Positions 24,401 to 36,400 of a stretch of 64,000 nt of DNA are shown piece after piece. The stretch lies in contig CP136066.1 in NCBI GenBank assembly GCA_032622095.1, forward strand, positions 198,636,816 through 198,700,815, in the 5' to 3' direction. A model generated the notes under the pieces. The model saw only the letters and a list, made by a program, of their open reading frames with translations. It made no database searches and was not told the origin of the DNA. This DNA is from Siphonodentalium dalli (lineage: Eukaryota > Mollusca > Scaphopoda > Gadilida > Siphonodentaliidae). Each line of letters opens with the position of its first letter. The first letter of the stretch is position 1. The position numbers and the translations under genes are program-made.

Positions 24401-27400
24401 CATATATTTTATATAAAATGATCTGGGGGTTCATGGTATATAATATGGCATATATTTTATATAAAATGATCTGGGGGTTCATGGTATATAATATGGCATA
24501 TATTTTATATAAAATGATCTGGGGGTTCATGGTATATAATATGGCATATATTTTATATAAAATGATCTGGGGGTTCATGGTATATAATATGGCATATATT
24601 TTATATAAAATGATCTGGGGGTTCATGGTATATAATATGGCATATATTTTATATAAAATGATCTGGGGGTTCATGGTATATAATATGGCATATATTTTAT
24701 ATAAAATGATCTGGGGGTTCATGGTATATAATATGGCATATATTTTATATAAAATGATCTGGGGGTTCATGGTATATAATATGGCATATATTTTATATAA
24801 AATGATCTGGGGGTTCGAAAATTAAGTGGGCCTTTAACACTTCCATGACTGGAGCTTCCTGCAATTTTGCAAAAACTCTGTGCCAATGCATTCACTAATA
24901 ACGACCCCGCTCGGCGCGCTAGCGTCGAGCTCGGGTCGTGTATAGGTAACGGGCGTGTATACGTACTTGTGACGTCACACATAATTTACAGTATATACCG
25001 TGTGGGTGAATTTGTTTAGCGAGACAACCGGCAGTGGTTTCACAAAATCGTGGAATCAACAATGAAACGAATTTGCTACTTCAAAACTTCTGATATGTGA
25101 CAACTGAAGTACTTATTTATTTATAAACAGTAAGTTGTTATGAATATGTCCTGCATATGTTCATATTAGATCAGTTTCATTTGTTAGCTAAATGAAGGCA
25201 GTTACGGCGTCATGACGTCAAAGCGTCATTTGTCTCTGCGGACCAAAATCCAGACATAACTTAACGCGTCATGTCGTCTTCGCGGACAACTGATTTCACC
25301 TCACTATAGACTAGACATCTATTGATTGATTTATTGATTGAGAGTTTAACGTCGTTTTAGCCGCTGTATATATCACGACCATACTGGATATATAAACGCG
25401 CTTCAATTACTAGTTATATTATACCAATTTGATTTAGTACTATGTAAGAAATTTTAGCTACCTTACTAGTATTTAAATTCGCTGCACACCCGCACACCCA
25501 TTGGTATGCGAATTTAAAACTGAGCAAAAAATAGTACGACTTCAAAGTTTACCGTATTTCCACGGGGAAAATAAGATATGGCAATAGCTTGTAAGAATCA
25601 CACATATATACCAGAATGAATGCAGAAAAAACATGTCATCAAATCCACAAACCACGAGTGAAACTCAGTTAACAAGCTAATTATAATATCACACCAAGTT
25701 TTTCATGTACATACAGCGAAGCAGGGCTCATTTTACAAGGCGACAAAGGCGAAGTTATCGCCCTAGGCCAGCGGAAGTCGCCCTAGTTTAGCTCTGAGGC
25801 GAAATTTATGTCGCTTTGTAATTTTAGCGCCTGTCGGGATACCAGTGTTTGTATAGGCCGGAGACGCCGATGATCTTGGGGTTATTACACTGTCTCGCAT
25901 GTCATTAGGCCGACGGTATGTTAATGAGGTGAGAAATGGAAGTGAGAATAGTTTGTTGGTAATTAAGAACAGATGAATAGAAGTTACTTAATGCATTTAT
26001 GAAGACAAATGGGTTTACGCAAGCGGTTTAATTGTAGAGTGCATTTGGCGTCGAGTATATTGATTCATGTTTGTTTATACTTCGCAGACGCAGTCTAGAA
26101 TAGTACTATATATATGGAAGACAGCATTCATTATGCTAACAAGATGTCGCTAATATCTTGGTCGTCAAACTCTCCGTCTTCTAAACGAAAACGGCATGTT
26201 GAACCCGACACTCGGTCACCGTCGAAAAAGTTCTGTAAAAAACTTTCTCAAAATGCCTTTGATTGGTATGTCAAAGACGACAATAATAAATGGCATTGTT
26301 CCGTATGTCGCGCTGCAAAACTTGACAATACTTATCATAGTCTCGAGGTACAAACCTTCAAAAACTACAAATCACGCTCGTCTCAATGAATGTAATTTTT
26401 TTTTTTTTTTTTTTTTAAGTACATTTATCAACCATTGACTATTGGAAGATGGATAACTCTAAATTTAATTTAAAAAAGCATTTTGCACACGTTTCATGTA
26501 GAAAGCACGTGGTCATCCGGGTCATTCTGTTACAATCGCCAATGGAAGAAGGACAACTCTATGTTAATATATTGCTTGTAAAAACGTATAGCATGCGTTT
26601 TACGTTTCACATATTTTCCGTCGGCAATAAATCTCCAGATGTACTTTGTAATCACACAAGGCCACATTAACATAAACTAATAGACTCATTGAGGTTGAGA
26701 TAGCTCTTTTTACCGTGATAACTAATGTACGCTGTACTATTTAATGGCTGTATGTATACGTAGCTATTTATGTTCTATTTGTATTTTAGCTGAATCACAT
26801 GTCACCGCCCGCCGTTTATGCAATACAAGTGTAAAACATTCAACAATTCCACCTTTTCCTTGTTTGGACATGAAGTCTCCATACTTGGGCATGAAGTCTC
26901 CCTACTTGGGCATGAAGTCTCCCTAAAATCTCCAGAGGGAGAAGTGACTTCGCCCTATCCTCGTGGTGTAGAATGAGGCCTGCAGCGAAGTGTTTATTTT
27001 TTTATAAAGTCAGCAGCCAATACGATGTTTTTGTTTACTTCTTCCCACTTCATATCAATGGTGTTCATAGGTAACGATTTAACTATATCATAATGATTAT
27101 TTAAAGCACCCATATTCAATAAAATATAATTCTTACTATTATGACGGGGTCGTTCTATATGCCTTGCATATTATCATATTATATGCGAGTCTTCCATGGG
27201 GAGCCTCGCAAATATAAGAGAATACATTGGCCTCACTATATTGACCTTGACCTTGTAAGCCAGTGTATTCTCTTATATATGCAAGCCTCCCTGTGGGAGA
27301 CTCGCATATATGAGAGAATGCACTGTGCACTGGCACAGGGTCTTTAATGCTGCACCAGCGCAGCTCATGTAATTAAAGGGTTAACTGCCCTCTCATACAT

Positions 27401-30400
27401 GTCAACATACCTTGGACATACGGTCCATCCTTAGGATGTTCTCTCACACGTAAATTATGGGATACATTTGAAGAAGTGGAATGCTTCAGAAGATCTCTAA
27501 CTTTTTCATTATAGATCTCCAAATAGCTGCAATGTAGAGAAGTTTATTACAAATTATGATAAGATCGCTCGCTTTGCAAATCTTTAAAATACTATATCTC
27601 TTTCTGGCAACAGCAAAAGACAAATTTTATGAAACTCTTTATGAAGGCATAATTAAATTTTTATTTCTGAAAAACACTTGAGTATTTAGTAAATAAACAA
27701 ATGCTATTTCAGATAAATTGTTATCTAACATACCCAGGTGAGTAACTGCTGATTAACTATTAATGAATGAAAGGGTTTCAGGATAGGATAGGGCCAAAAC
27801 AAAATATACCTTTGTTTCTGGTGACATGCAAGAAAAAAATAGAGGCGGACGGGTGGCTTTTCATTTTTTTTTTTTTTTTCAACTTTGCTCAAAATAAATA
27901 TGAATAACCCCCCAGACTGCTTCTCCTTGTTTTTAATGTACTATAAAATAGTAAAACTAAGTACATAATATTAGAATATAAGTGTAATTTATTGTTTTAT
28001 TGAATAAAACATGAAAATGAAAAAAAAAAGTTTGATTTGGCTGTGAACTAATGCACCCAGGGCCGATAAGGTTCGGGGTGATTTATGTGGTTCTTTGATC
28101 CTGTCATCCGGCAGACATTCCGGATTTTCGGTACGATCCGTTCCGTATCGGCCGAACTTAAAAGTCCGCATTTTACATCCGCCCGGAATGCTGCCTCCTT
28201 CCGGTAACTGAAAAAAGCAATTCACTCTTGAATTATATGCATCACGCTCCCACCCTCCCCCCCTTGGAGCTCCATGCCCCGCTTTGTTCGACGTCCCGAG
28301 TGGCACGCCATATTCATTGTTCTGTGATGCCTGTTTTGTTTTGGGCCTAGGGCCCTGTGTGTTTGCATCTCGTTGCTGCTGTTTGTTTTCCCTTTCAGGT
28401 GCTGTGTCATCAGTGCCATTGATCCAGCCTTGGTGCGTCCTGCAGGGGTAACTTTGGTGTTACCTGTCCATACCACGGTGCTTAGCCATAGGGAGTTGGG
28501 CTGTCCAGTGGTCTCTACTGCCATTCCTGCGTCGCACTCGTTGGGCTTCTCCCTGTTGGCCGTGTGTGCTTATTGCTTAGGGCGCCTCATAGCAATTCTT
28601 GGGCGCCGGCTCCGAATCGTACCTTAGCTCGTCGGGCCATGCTCATGCCTGCGCTGTACAGCAGTATTTCTTCAGCGTTCTCTGCTTCGGCTTCTCGTCA
28701 GAGCGAAGGCTCTGCTTAATTGGTTTTCCATGCGTATGGGCTATCTGCAGGACAAGCTTATAATGTTGCATTAAAGCTGAGATCATACCCCACTCATGTG
28801 TTGTCGTTTAAATATTCCGTGCAGTAGTGGCAGGGCTGTCACTGGTGGGGGTAGTGTCTCTTGGATCTGAGTGATCACATAATTGAAGTTTGGTATAATT
28901 TCCGGTTTAAAAGTACACGCGATGTGTCCATTTTACACGGAAATGCATCAGTCAACATGGAAAATAAAATCTGATGCGTACTAAATTTTGCAAAATCAAT
29001 AAAATGAAAACGGTCGGGGGGCGCCATAATAGGGCAGGTCACCAGAAACACAGGTCTTTTTTATTTTGGCCTAGGATAGGATAATTTTATTTACAATACA
29101 CATATGAATAGTAAAATGGAATTAATATATAACTAGATAATAATGCAGTATATTGCTGGGGGGAACATAGCCCAGCCGGGCCGTCTTCCTGCTTCCCTCA
29201 AAACAAATATCACTATACAAATAATTAATAAGATAGCGTGAGAATTATTCATATTCATATCCACGTACACGTACAGACTAATCATATATATAAAATAATA
29301 ATCTAAGACAAAATGTTTAGGGCATTTTTACAACAAGACAGTCAAAGACTGTGGGGTCGCTCACCAGACTGCAAAGACTGATAAGACTGGGACTCTGGAG
29401 ACCATAACTTTTCATAATCACTTTAAAAGAAGTAGATCTAAACAGGATATGTGGCTAGAGAAGCTTCATGTATGTAGATCGGTGAATATCTACCTTTAAA
29501 TTACCAAGTGTACACTACTGATCACACCCCCCCCCCCCCCTCCCGGGCCGGGCTCCAGACTCCCAAGTCTTAGGTTGGAATTTCACAACCGACATCTCAA
29601 ACTTTCTCAATTGTTGGAAATTTCCAATCTCACAAGCGCCTTTTTATAAAACTATTTAGACAATAGACATGTTTGAAGCCCAATTATCCATGGACCCAAA
29701 ACACCATATATATATGTCAGATTAATCAGTCAGGTAGTTCCAAGGTAGATGTTTTAATGAATTTTGTATTTTAATGATTTTATTAGACACAAAAGTGTTA
29801 AGTCCCCATAGCCCCATCATTTCTTAACAGGTTGCCTCATGTTAACAAATCTGAATCTCAGTCACTAAAGGATCCTCCATACTATATGTAAGCAAAATAG
29901 TCCAACCTCTCTTGAGAAGACATTTTAAGTATTACTATAGAGACATAAAGTTATATCCCTGGTCCCACCCTATTTAATCTGGTGATCCCATCTGAATTTG
30001 AAATTTGAGTCCCAGACACCAAAGAACCCTTCATACTAAATAATAGTAAAATAGACCTGATGATCCATGTGAAGGAAGAATATTAAGAGGAAAACTGTCC
30101 TTTGATTGGCCCATATTTGACCAGGTGACCCCATTTAAAACAAGTGACCCCATTTGAACAAATCTGAACTCCAGTCACCCAAGGACCCTTCATACCAAAT
30201 ATGAACCCATTCAACCTGATGGTACATGAGAAGAAGTAGTTTTTAAGAATTAATATGGAGGGCAAGAGTTATGACCCTGGCTTCACAACCATTTGACAGA
30301 GTGACCTCATTTGAACAAATCGGAATGTGAGTCACCTAGGGAACATCCACACCAAATATGAACCCATTCAGTCTTATGATCTAGAGAAGATGTTCAAAGA

Positions 30401-33400
30401 ATTGTTGACAGATGGATGGATGGACAGACAGATGAACAGGTGACAGATGAGAAGTGATGACTATAGCTTCGCCTCAGGTGAGCTTAAAAATTACATTTCA
30501 TTGAACAAATCTGTAAATCACCCCACCCCCCCCCCCCCAACACTGTGGGGACATCCCTGCAAGAATATGACATACATGATTTATTTGAATACCTGACTAC
30601 ATTGGCTTAACAAAATTTCCATGACCTTGAAAGCCAGTGCATTCTCTTTTATATGGGAGGCTCCCCATGGGAGACTCGCATATATAAGAGAATGCACAAG
30701 TACAGGGTCTTCATTGCTGCACCAACACAACTCTGTTCATGAAATGGTTAATATTAATAGTAAAATAAACTTTATCTGTCAAACAGGTAATTTGTATCTG
30801 AGATAAACATGGGATTAAATTCCATTCATGAAACCACTCTCAGCTACCAGTATGTCTTGGTGTTGACATTGAGATCATTAGTTTTTAATGAGGGCACAAA
30901 CAGCTTTGCAGAGCAATGCCCATGCATTGTTTACTCCTACAGCTGTGATCAAAACAAGGATTTTAATGGGGTGAACTAGGCAGAGATAATACAGTATAGT
31001 ACAGCGTGGTGTGGCAGGGACATGAGGTGGGGTGGAGTAGCTGTGATGTGTCTAAAAAAAATCCAAGGTCAAAATGCAAAAATGTAAATTTTTGTTTTTA
31101 GAGTTATGTCCCTGGCTCTGCCCCTATATGACCCAGTGACCCAATTTGAACAAATCTGAACCCCAGTCACCCAAGGTCCCTCCGTACCAAATATAAGCTA
31201 AATCGGCCCAATGTTTCTGGAAAAGAAGTCGTTCTAAGAATTACTATGAAGTAATAGAGTTGTGGCCCTGCTTTCTCAACTAATTGACCTGATGACCTCA
31301 TTTGAACAAATCTGAATGTGATTCACCTAAGGAACATCCACACCAAATATGAACTCATTCGGTCTTATGGTTCCGACGAAGAAGATGTTTAAAGAATTGT
31401 TGACGAATGGACGGACGGTACGACGGAACCACGGATGGATGGACGACGGACGAGGAGTGATGACTATAGCTCCACCGGAGACTTCGTCTCAGGTGAGCTA
31501 AAAACTGTTTATATGTTTGTGGGCCAATCCAGACGAGTTACCACTATATCGCTTTATCTCTTCCCAGAAACGTTACGTTCTTGTCACATATTCTAAAATA
31601 TGAGAACTTTCTGTCTTAGTTTCAAATGAAGATTGAGAGAATATTGAGATTATTACCAACTATATGTTTCAGTGCGACATTGAGATATTACTGACTATAT
31701 ATAGTCATAGTTTATATAGTCATAGCTTGGAACTTTTTAGTACCTGACTTCTGTTCGATAGCTTGTGTTCTCGTCAACCATCTGGTCGTACAATGCCTGC
31801 AAAACCATAAAGATGAAAATTACTAAAGGTGGGTGTAAATCTGTGGCTTTATATGCATCCTGAGACTTATGGGTGTTGCGTCAAACAGAAATACTAGAGG
31901 TGGGACTGTCCGCAATTGGGTACAATAAGGATAGCCATCTCACCATATATGTTTTATTTTAAACATAAGGAAAACAAGCTCGAACAAAATTATGCATGTT
32001 GTGAAAACTTTCTAAGTAAAAGGGGAAGAACTCCATTAAAAGTAAATGGATCCAGCTCATATATAGAGGAGCAGACGTTCGGATAGTGGTATATATACTG
32101 TGCCAATTTTTTTTAAACTTGGCGGGAAAATGAGTAGGAATAAAAACTTGGACAAAATTATGAATCTTGCGAAAATTTCCTGAGTTGAAAAAGGGGGATA
32201 TTTCCACTAAAAAAAGTTGGATGACACTCATAATTGCAGTTGCAGTGCACAGGTTACCATGGTACTAAATAACTGAACCAAGGTTTTAAACAATTGACAG
32301 CAATATGTAGAAATACAAGCTTGGACAAAGTTGCGTCCACGAATGGACGGACGCACCGATGTTACGTCAGATGCCCTGTCAGACGTACGGACAAGCTGAT
32401 TCCTATACTCGTTATGGGGGAGGGGGGTATAAAAAAGTCTATGCTTGGGACCATAAAGAGCTTCCTTGTTAGTCTTATCCTGATATGGTGAAACTGAAAG
32501 CAATTAATATTTTGCATTTGGATGATATGTTCACGATTAACTGTTAAATGCATCTGCATGTACCCTGCTTGACAAAACAAGTGTCCACCTAACCGCGGTG
32601 CACTTAGCGTTGCCACCGCGGCTGAAATGCAACTACACCGCGGCTCCACCGGCTAACTACAGTTGGGCCGCGGTGTACTTGCCGTTCGGCCATGGTGTAG
32701 TTGCCGCGGTGTACGTTCATTAAACTGAAAAAAGACGATACAAACCAGAAATCTAACCACAGTGTACATGCCGTTCGGCTGCGGTGTAGTTGCCTTTCGG
32801 TCGCAGTGTACTTGCTGTTGGGCCACGGTGTACTTGCTGTTCGGCCGCGGTGCTCAACTGCAGTTACAAACTCTGACACCGCGGCCGAACGGCAAATACA
32901 CCGCGGTGCCAATGGACACTTGTTTTGTCCACCGGGGTATGACCATTGTAAACTATATGATTATGTGTAAAGGGGAAGAAGTCATAGTGCCTTAACCCTT
33001 TCTATACTAAATACTCGTTGACAAGGACATACAAAATGTTCATTTAATAAATTAAACAAACGACCATAAGTTGAACTTATTACCGGTATGTGAACATTTC
33101 CCACCATTATTAGGAATATGAATTCTTCTGCACTTGTATTATCTTTTCGTTTGGCTGATGTCTGCTTATATGTCCTTATAATCCCTCCAAATTAATAACA
33201 GACTGTTCCAATGTATACTGTTGTATCTGAATGGGAGAATCCATTTAGTATAGAATGGGTTAATCCCCAAATGGATGATGATGATGAAGAATGGACAATT
33301 TCTATAAGAATAGAAAGAATCAGAAGGATTACTCACCCTGCATATTCTTGGAATAAGACCTGGATCATTCTGTAAAAAAAAGAAGCAAATTTCATGTCTA

Positions 33401-36400
33401 GATCAAAGGAACTGTATACACAACAAATATCCGACAATATTTATGTTGGAATGACCAGGCTATCAACATATATATATCGTTCAAAAGCCTGAAAGCAAAT
33501 GGATATTATCATTTTTCCATGCGAGTATTTTAAGTTTATGACCAACCTAGCATGGAAAATATAATGACTTAATGCAACATGGTGGTTTGCACTCCGATAT
33601 ATACATAATAATATTTGCTTCAGAATTTTTCCCGGTGTACAAATGGGTCAATAACTACCTTTCTGTGAGCACTATATGTCAGAAAAATTTGAAGTCATAA
33701 AAAATACAAATTCGAACAAAACAATCAGACCTTGAGCAATCCCTGCGCTATTTGTATTAATTAAAATTCTGGAATCAGAAACAGTATAACGGGAGACTGT
33801 TTGGAAAAGGTATATTGCATTATCTTAACATCATTCTATTTAAAAACTTTATGCACTGCCTTCTCTTTGTTTTAATCATAAAAATTATGTAGTACCATAA
33901 ATTTCCGAGTGATGACACCCTCTAGATTTTCTTCCCATGGTTTACAGGTGCAATACTTATGAGACCGTTGATAAAAAAACTTTTAACTGGCACAAACAAA
34001 CCAATCTCAAATTTACGGAAAATAGAAGAAACAAAACACTTATTTCAGCACTATATCAATGAACTTGTTCAGAAATCTTCTTTTGAGATACCTATTACCT
34101 AATCTAATATGTGTACATAATTAGGGGTTCAAACAAGACATGTCCGTTTTACCCTTTCTGTACTAAAAATTTCTGAAATTTTGCGAAAACCCTGTGCCAG
34201 TAGGAAGCATCACATATTTAAGATAATGCACCAGCTTACAAGGTCAAGACAAATTTTGTTAGGCCAATGTATTCTCTTATATATGTGTGGCTCCCTATGG
34301 GAGACTTGTATACATATATAAGAGAATGCTTTGGCACATGGTTTTCGCAAAATTTCATGGAAGGGTTAACTGACAGTTCTGAGTAACCATGTGGAAAAAC
34401 GTAGAGATTTGATTTCCGGAGAGGAATATCTAACTTCATAGCATATAATGCCAATAAAAAGTGCTTTACATGCAATTTATTTTAACTTTTTTGGTGGATT
34501 GAATTACAACGGATATGAACATATCCTGTTTAGTTGGATATATTTGGGGATTCAAGCAGGGGGGAGTCTGGAAAAAAATTGCACATATAGGGCCCAAAAA
34601 GTTTTTTTCCGACCCCGAGGGACCCACCACCCCATTTTATGCACACAAAAAAAAAAATCCTCCAAAACTTTGGGGACCCACCCCCCTTTCTCATGTTTTT
34701 ATCAAAATTTCAGAGTTTTTTTTAGCCGTTCTTCAATAACTGTGTTAACTGCCTTTCAATCCCATTCCACTATCCTTTTTTGGTGCAAACTCTTGCTGTG
34801 TACCATTAAGACTCAAGCAATAACATGCTTAATTGGTAAACACAGATCAGAAAAACGAAAAATAAACTGTATTTCCAGGGGTTTCCTGGTGTTTTCAGTA
34901 TCTAACAACAATAATAAAGCACTATATGTCACAAATCGCCCTAGACCCCATTATAGCCTTAATATATCGAGTGTGTTGTGTCTGACAGAACACTGGCCAG
35001 TGTACATGTAAATAGTGGTAAACAGGTCAGGCGTTCCACAATTATTTGTGCATGACCAAAGAACTCTTTAGTCTTATCCACCGGGGTGGGGTGGGGAATT
35101 GTTTTTGGTTAGGTATATGGTTATTATACCCCCCGATATTAGTCGGTGAGTATATAGTTGACGTCTCGAGCCGTCCGTGCGTCCGTCCGTACAAACATTT
35201 TGCATTATAACTCAAGAGTCGTTTTTCATATTTCACCTAATACGCACAAGCTTGACTACCAAAAGATAACATATCGGGGTTCACGATGTGATGGCTATTG
35301 GCATATAATCGCGACCACGAGAGGCATGCGTGCTTTCGATTGAATTGTGATGCCCCATATATGGCATGGTGACAGATCAGAAATGGGGAACGAATATGCA
35401 TAATATCACGGGTTGTGACCATCAATGCCTACCAGAGTTATGGGCCCTGTTCGACTTTATGAAATTCAGTCCGTACAAAGTTTTTGCAATATATAAGTTA
35501 AGTGTCGGTTGTTGAATTTTGATGTGGTTTGGTATGGTGATAGACCAGAATGATATAGGGGAAGGATGTATGCACATATTACTGCATATCACAGGTTTCG
35601 CCTATCAATGCATACCAGAGTTAATGGCCTTGTTACATCCGTAAACACGTTTTGCATTATTATAACTCAACCATGGGTTAAGTTTCCTGAACGCTATTAC
35701 GGTGGTCCACTGTGAAGTGGGCCGGGATCCTGTGAAATCCAGAATGTTGCTAAATCTGAGGCTAAAGAGTCACTATAGCTGCATATATAGCCATATACCA
35801 ACAAGCATGGTACTAACATGCTTACAAACAACATTACATGGTCAGTACTTGTAAATTGTGTGAAAAAAATACCATTTTGGAAAAAATTTACAAGCACGAT
35901 TTTTTCGGCCTCTGGACCACCCACCCACCACGGCCCTATATACGGAATTTTTTTGCAGACTCCCCCCTGATTCAAGCACGAAAACAATTTGCTGATTCAT
36001 TCACAAATTTACTCAAATAAATGTTCAGATAATAAGATCAACAAACAACCATATGCCATTTGTTGAACTTATTATCTAAACATTTCCCACCCATGAAATG
36101 GAACCATTCTGCTCTTATTATCTGTTTTCCTGTCTGTCGTCTGCTTTTAGTTCCTGAACACCCCTCCAGATTAATAATAAGACCATTCCAATGTGTACTG
36201 TTATAACTGAATGGGAGAATCCATTTATTAAAGAATGGGTCAATAATGAATGTTATACTCACAGGCTCACCCATCATTGTATAAGTCTTTCCCGATCCCG
36301 TCTGACCGTAAGCAAACACACAGTTATTATAGCCAACATATGCATTCTCAACAACATCTGTGCCCAGTGCATTGAAAACCTGGAAACAATGAATCAGAAA

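Larger units (their letters stand above)
23530..24833. mobile_element. MITE expanded by a 21-unit 48-bp array
   Basis: The right end reads ...AAAATTAAGTGGGCCT then TTAA (24834-24837). Single-unit relatives sit at 54866-55200 (inverted) and 40430-40486 (3' fragment). The left part includes the 68-bp palindrome. The left terminus is set by likeness to the 54866 copy only. Confidence 0.6.

Noticed and set aside
23773-24825. 350-residue frame (plus) and 321-residue frame (minus), [16 protein letters not shown]-type repeats
   Set aside because: Both follow from a 48-bp tandem unit without stops. No promoter, no non-repetitive domain, and single-unit relatives lack any gene.
27989-28627. G+C-rich frames of 84-105 codons on both strands
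   Set aside because: They lie inside the GGCC-ended transposon, overlap one another and show no domain. Possibly a remnant of its coding part, but not supportable.
32294-32995. Overlapping frames rich in Arg/Cys near the CCGCGGTG minisatellite
   Set aside because: Explained by the minisatellite within a MITE.
36155-36250. Extension of kinesin exon 4 past the donor
   Set aside because: The frame [11 protein letters not shown]... is intron and MITE sequence. The GTGAGT donor and exon 5 continuity ([10 protein letters not shown]) exclude it.
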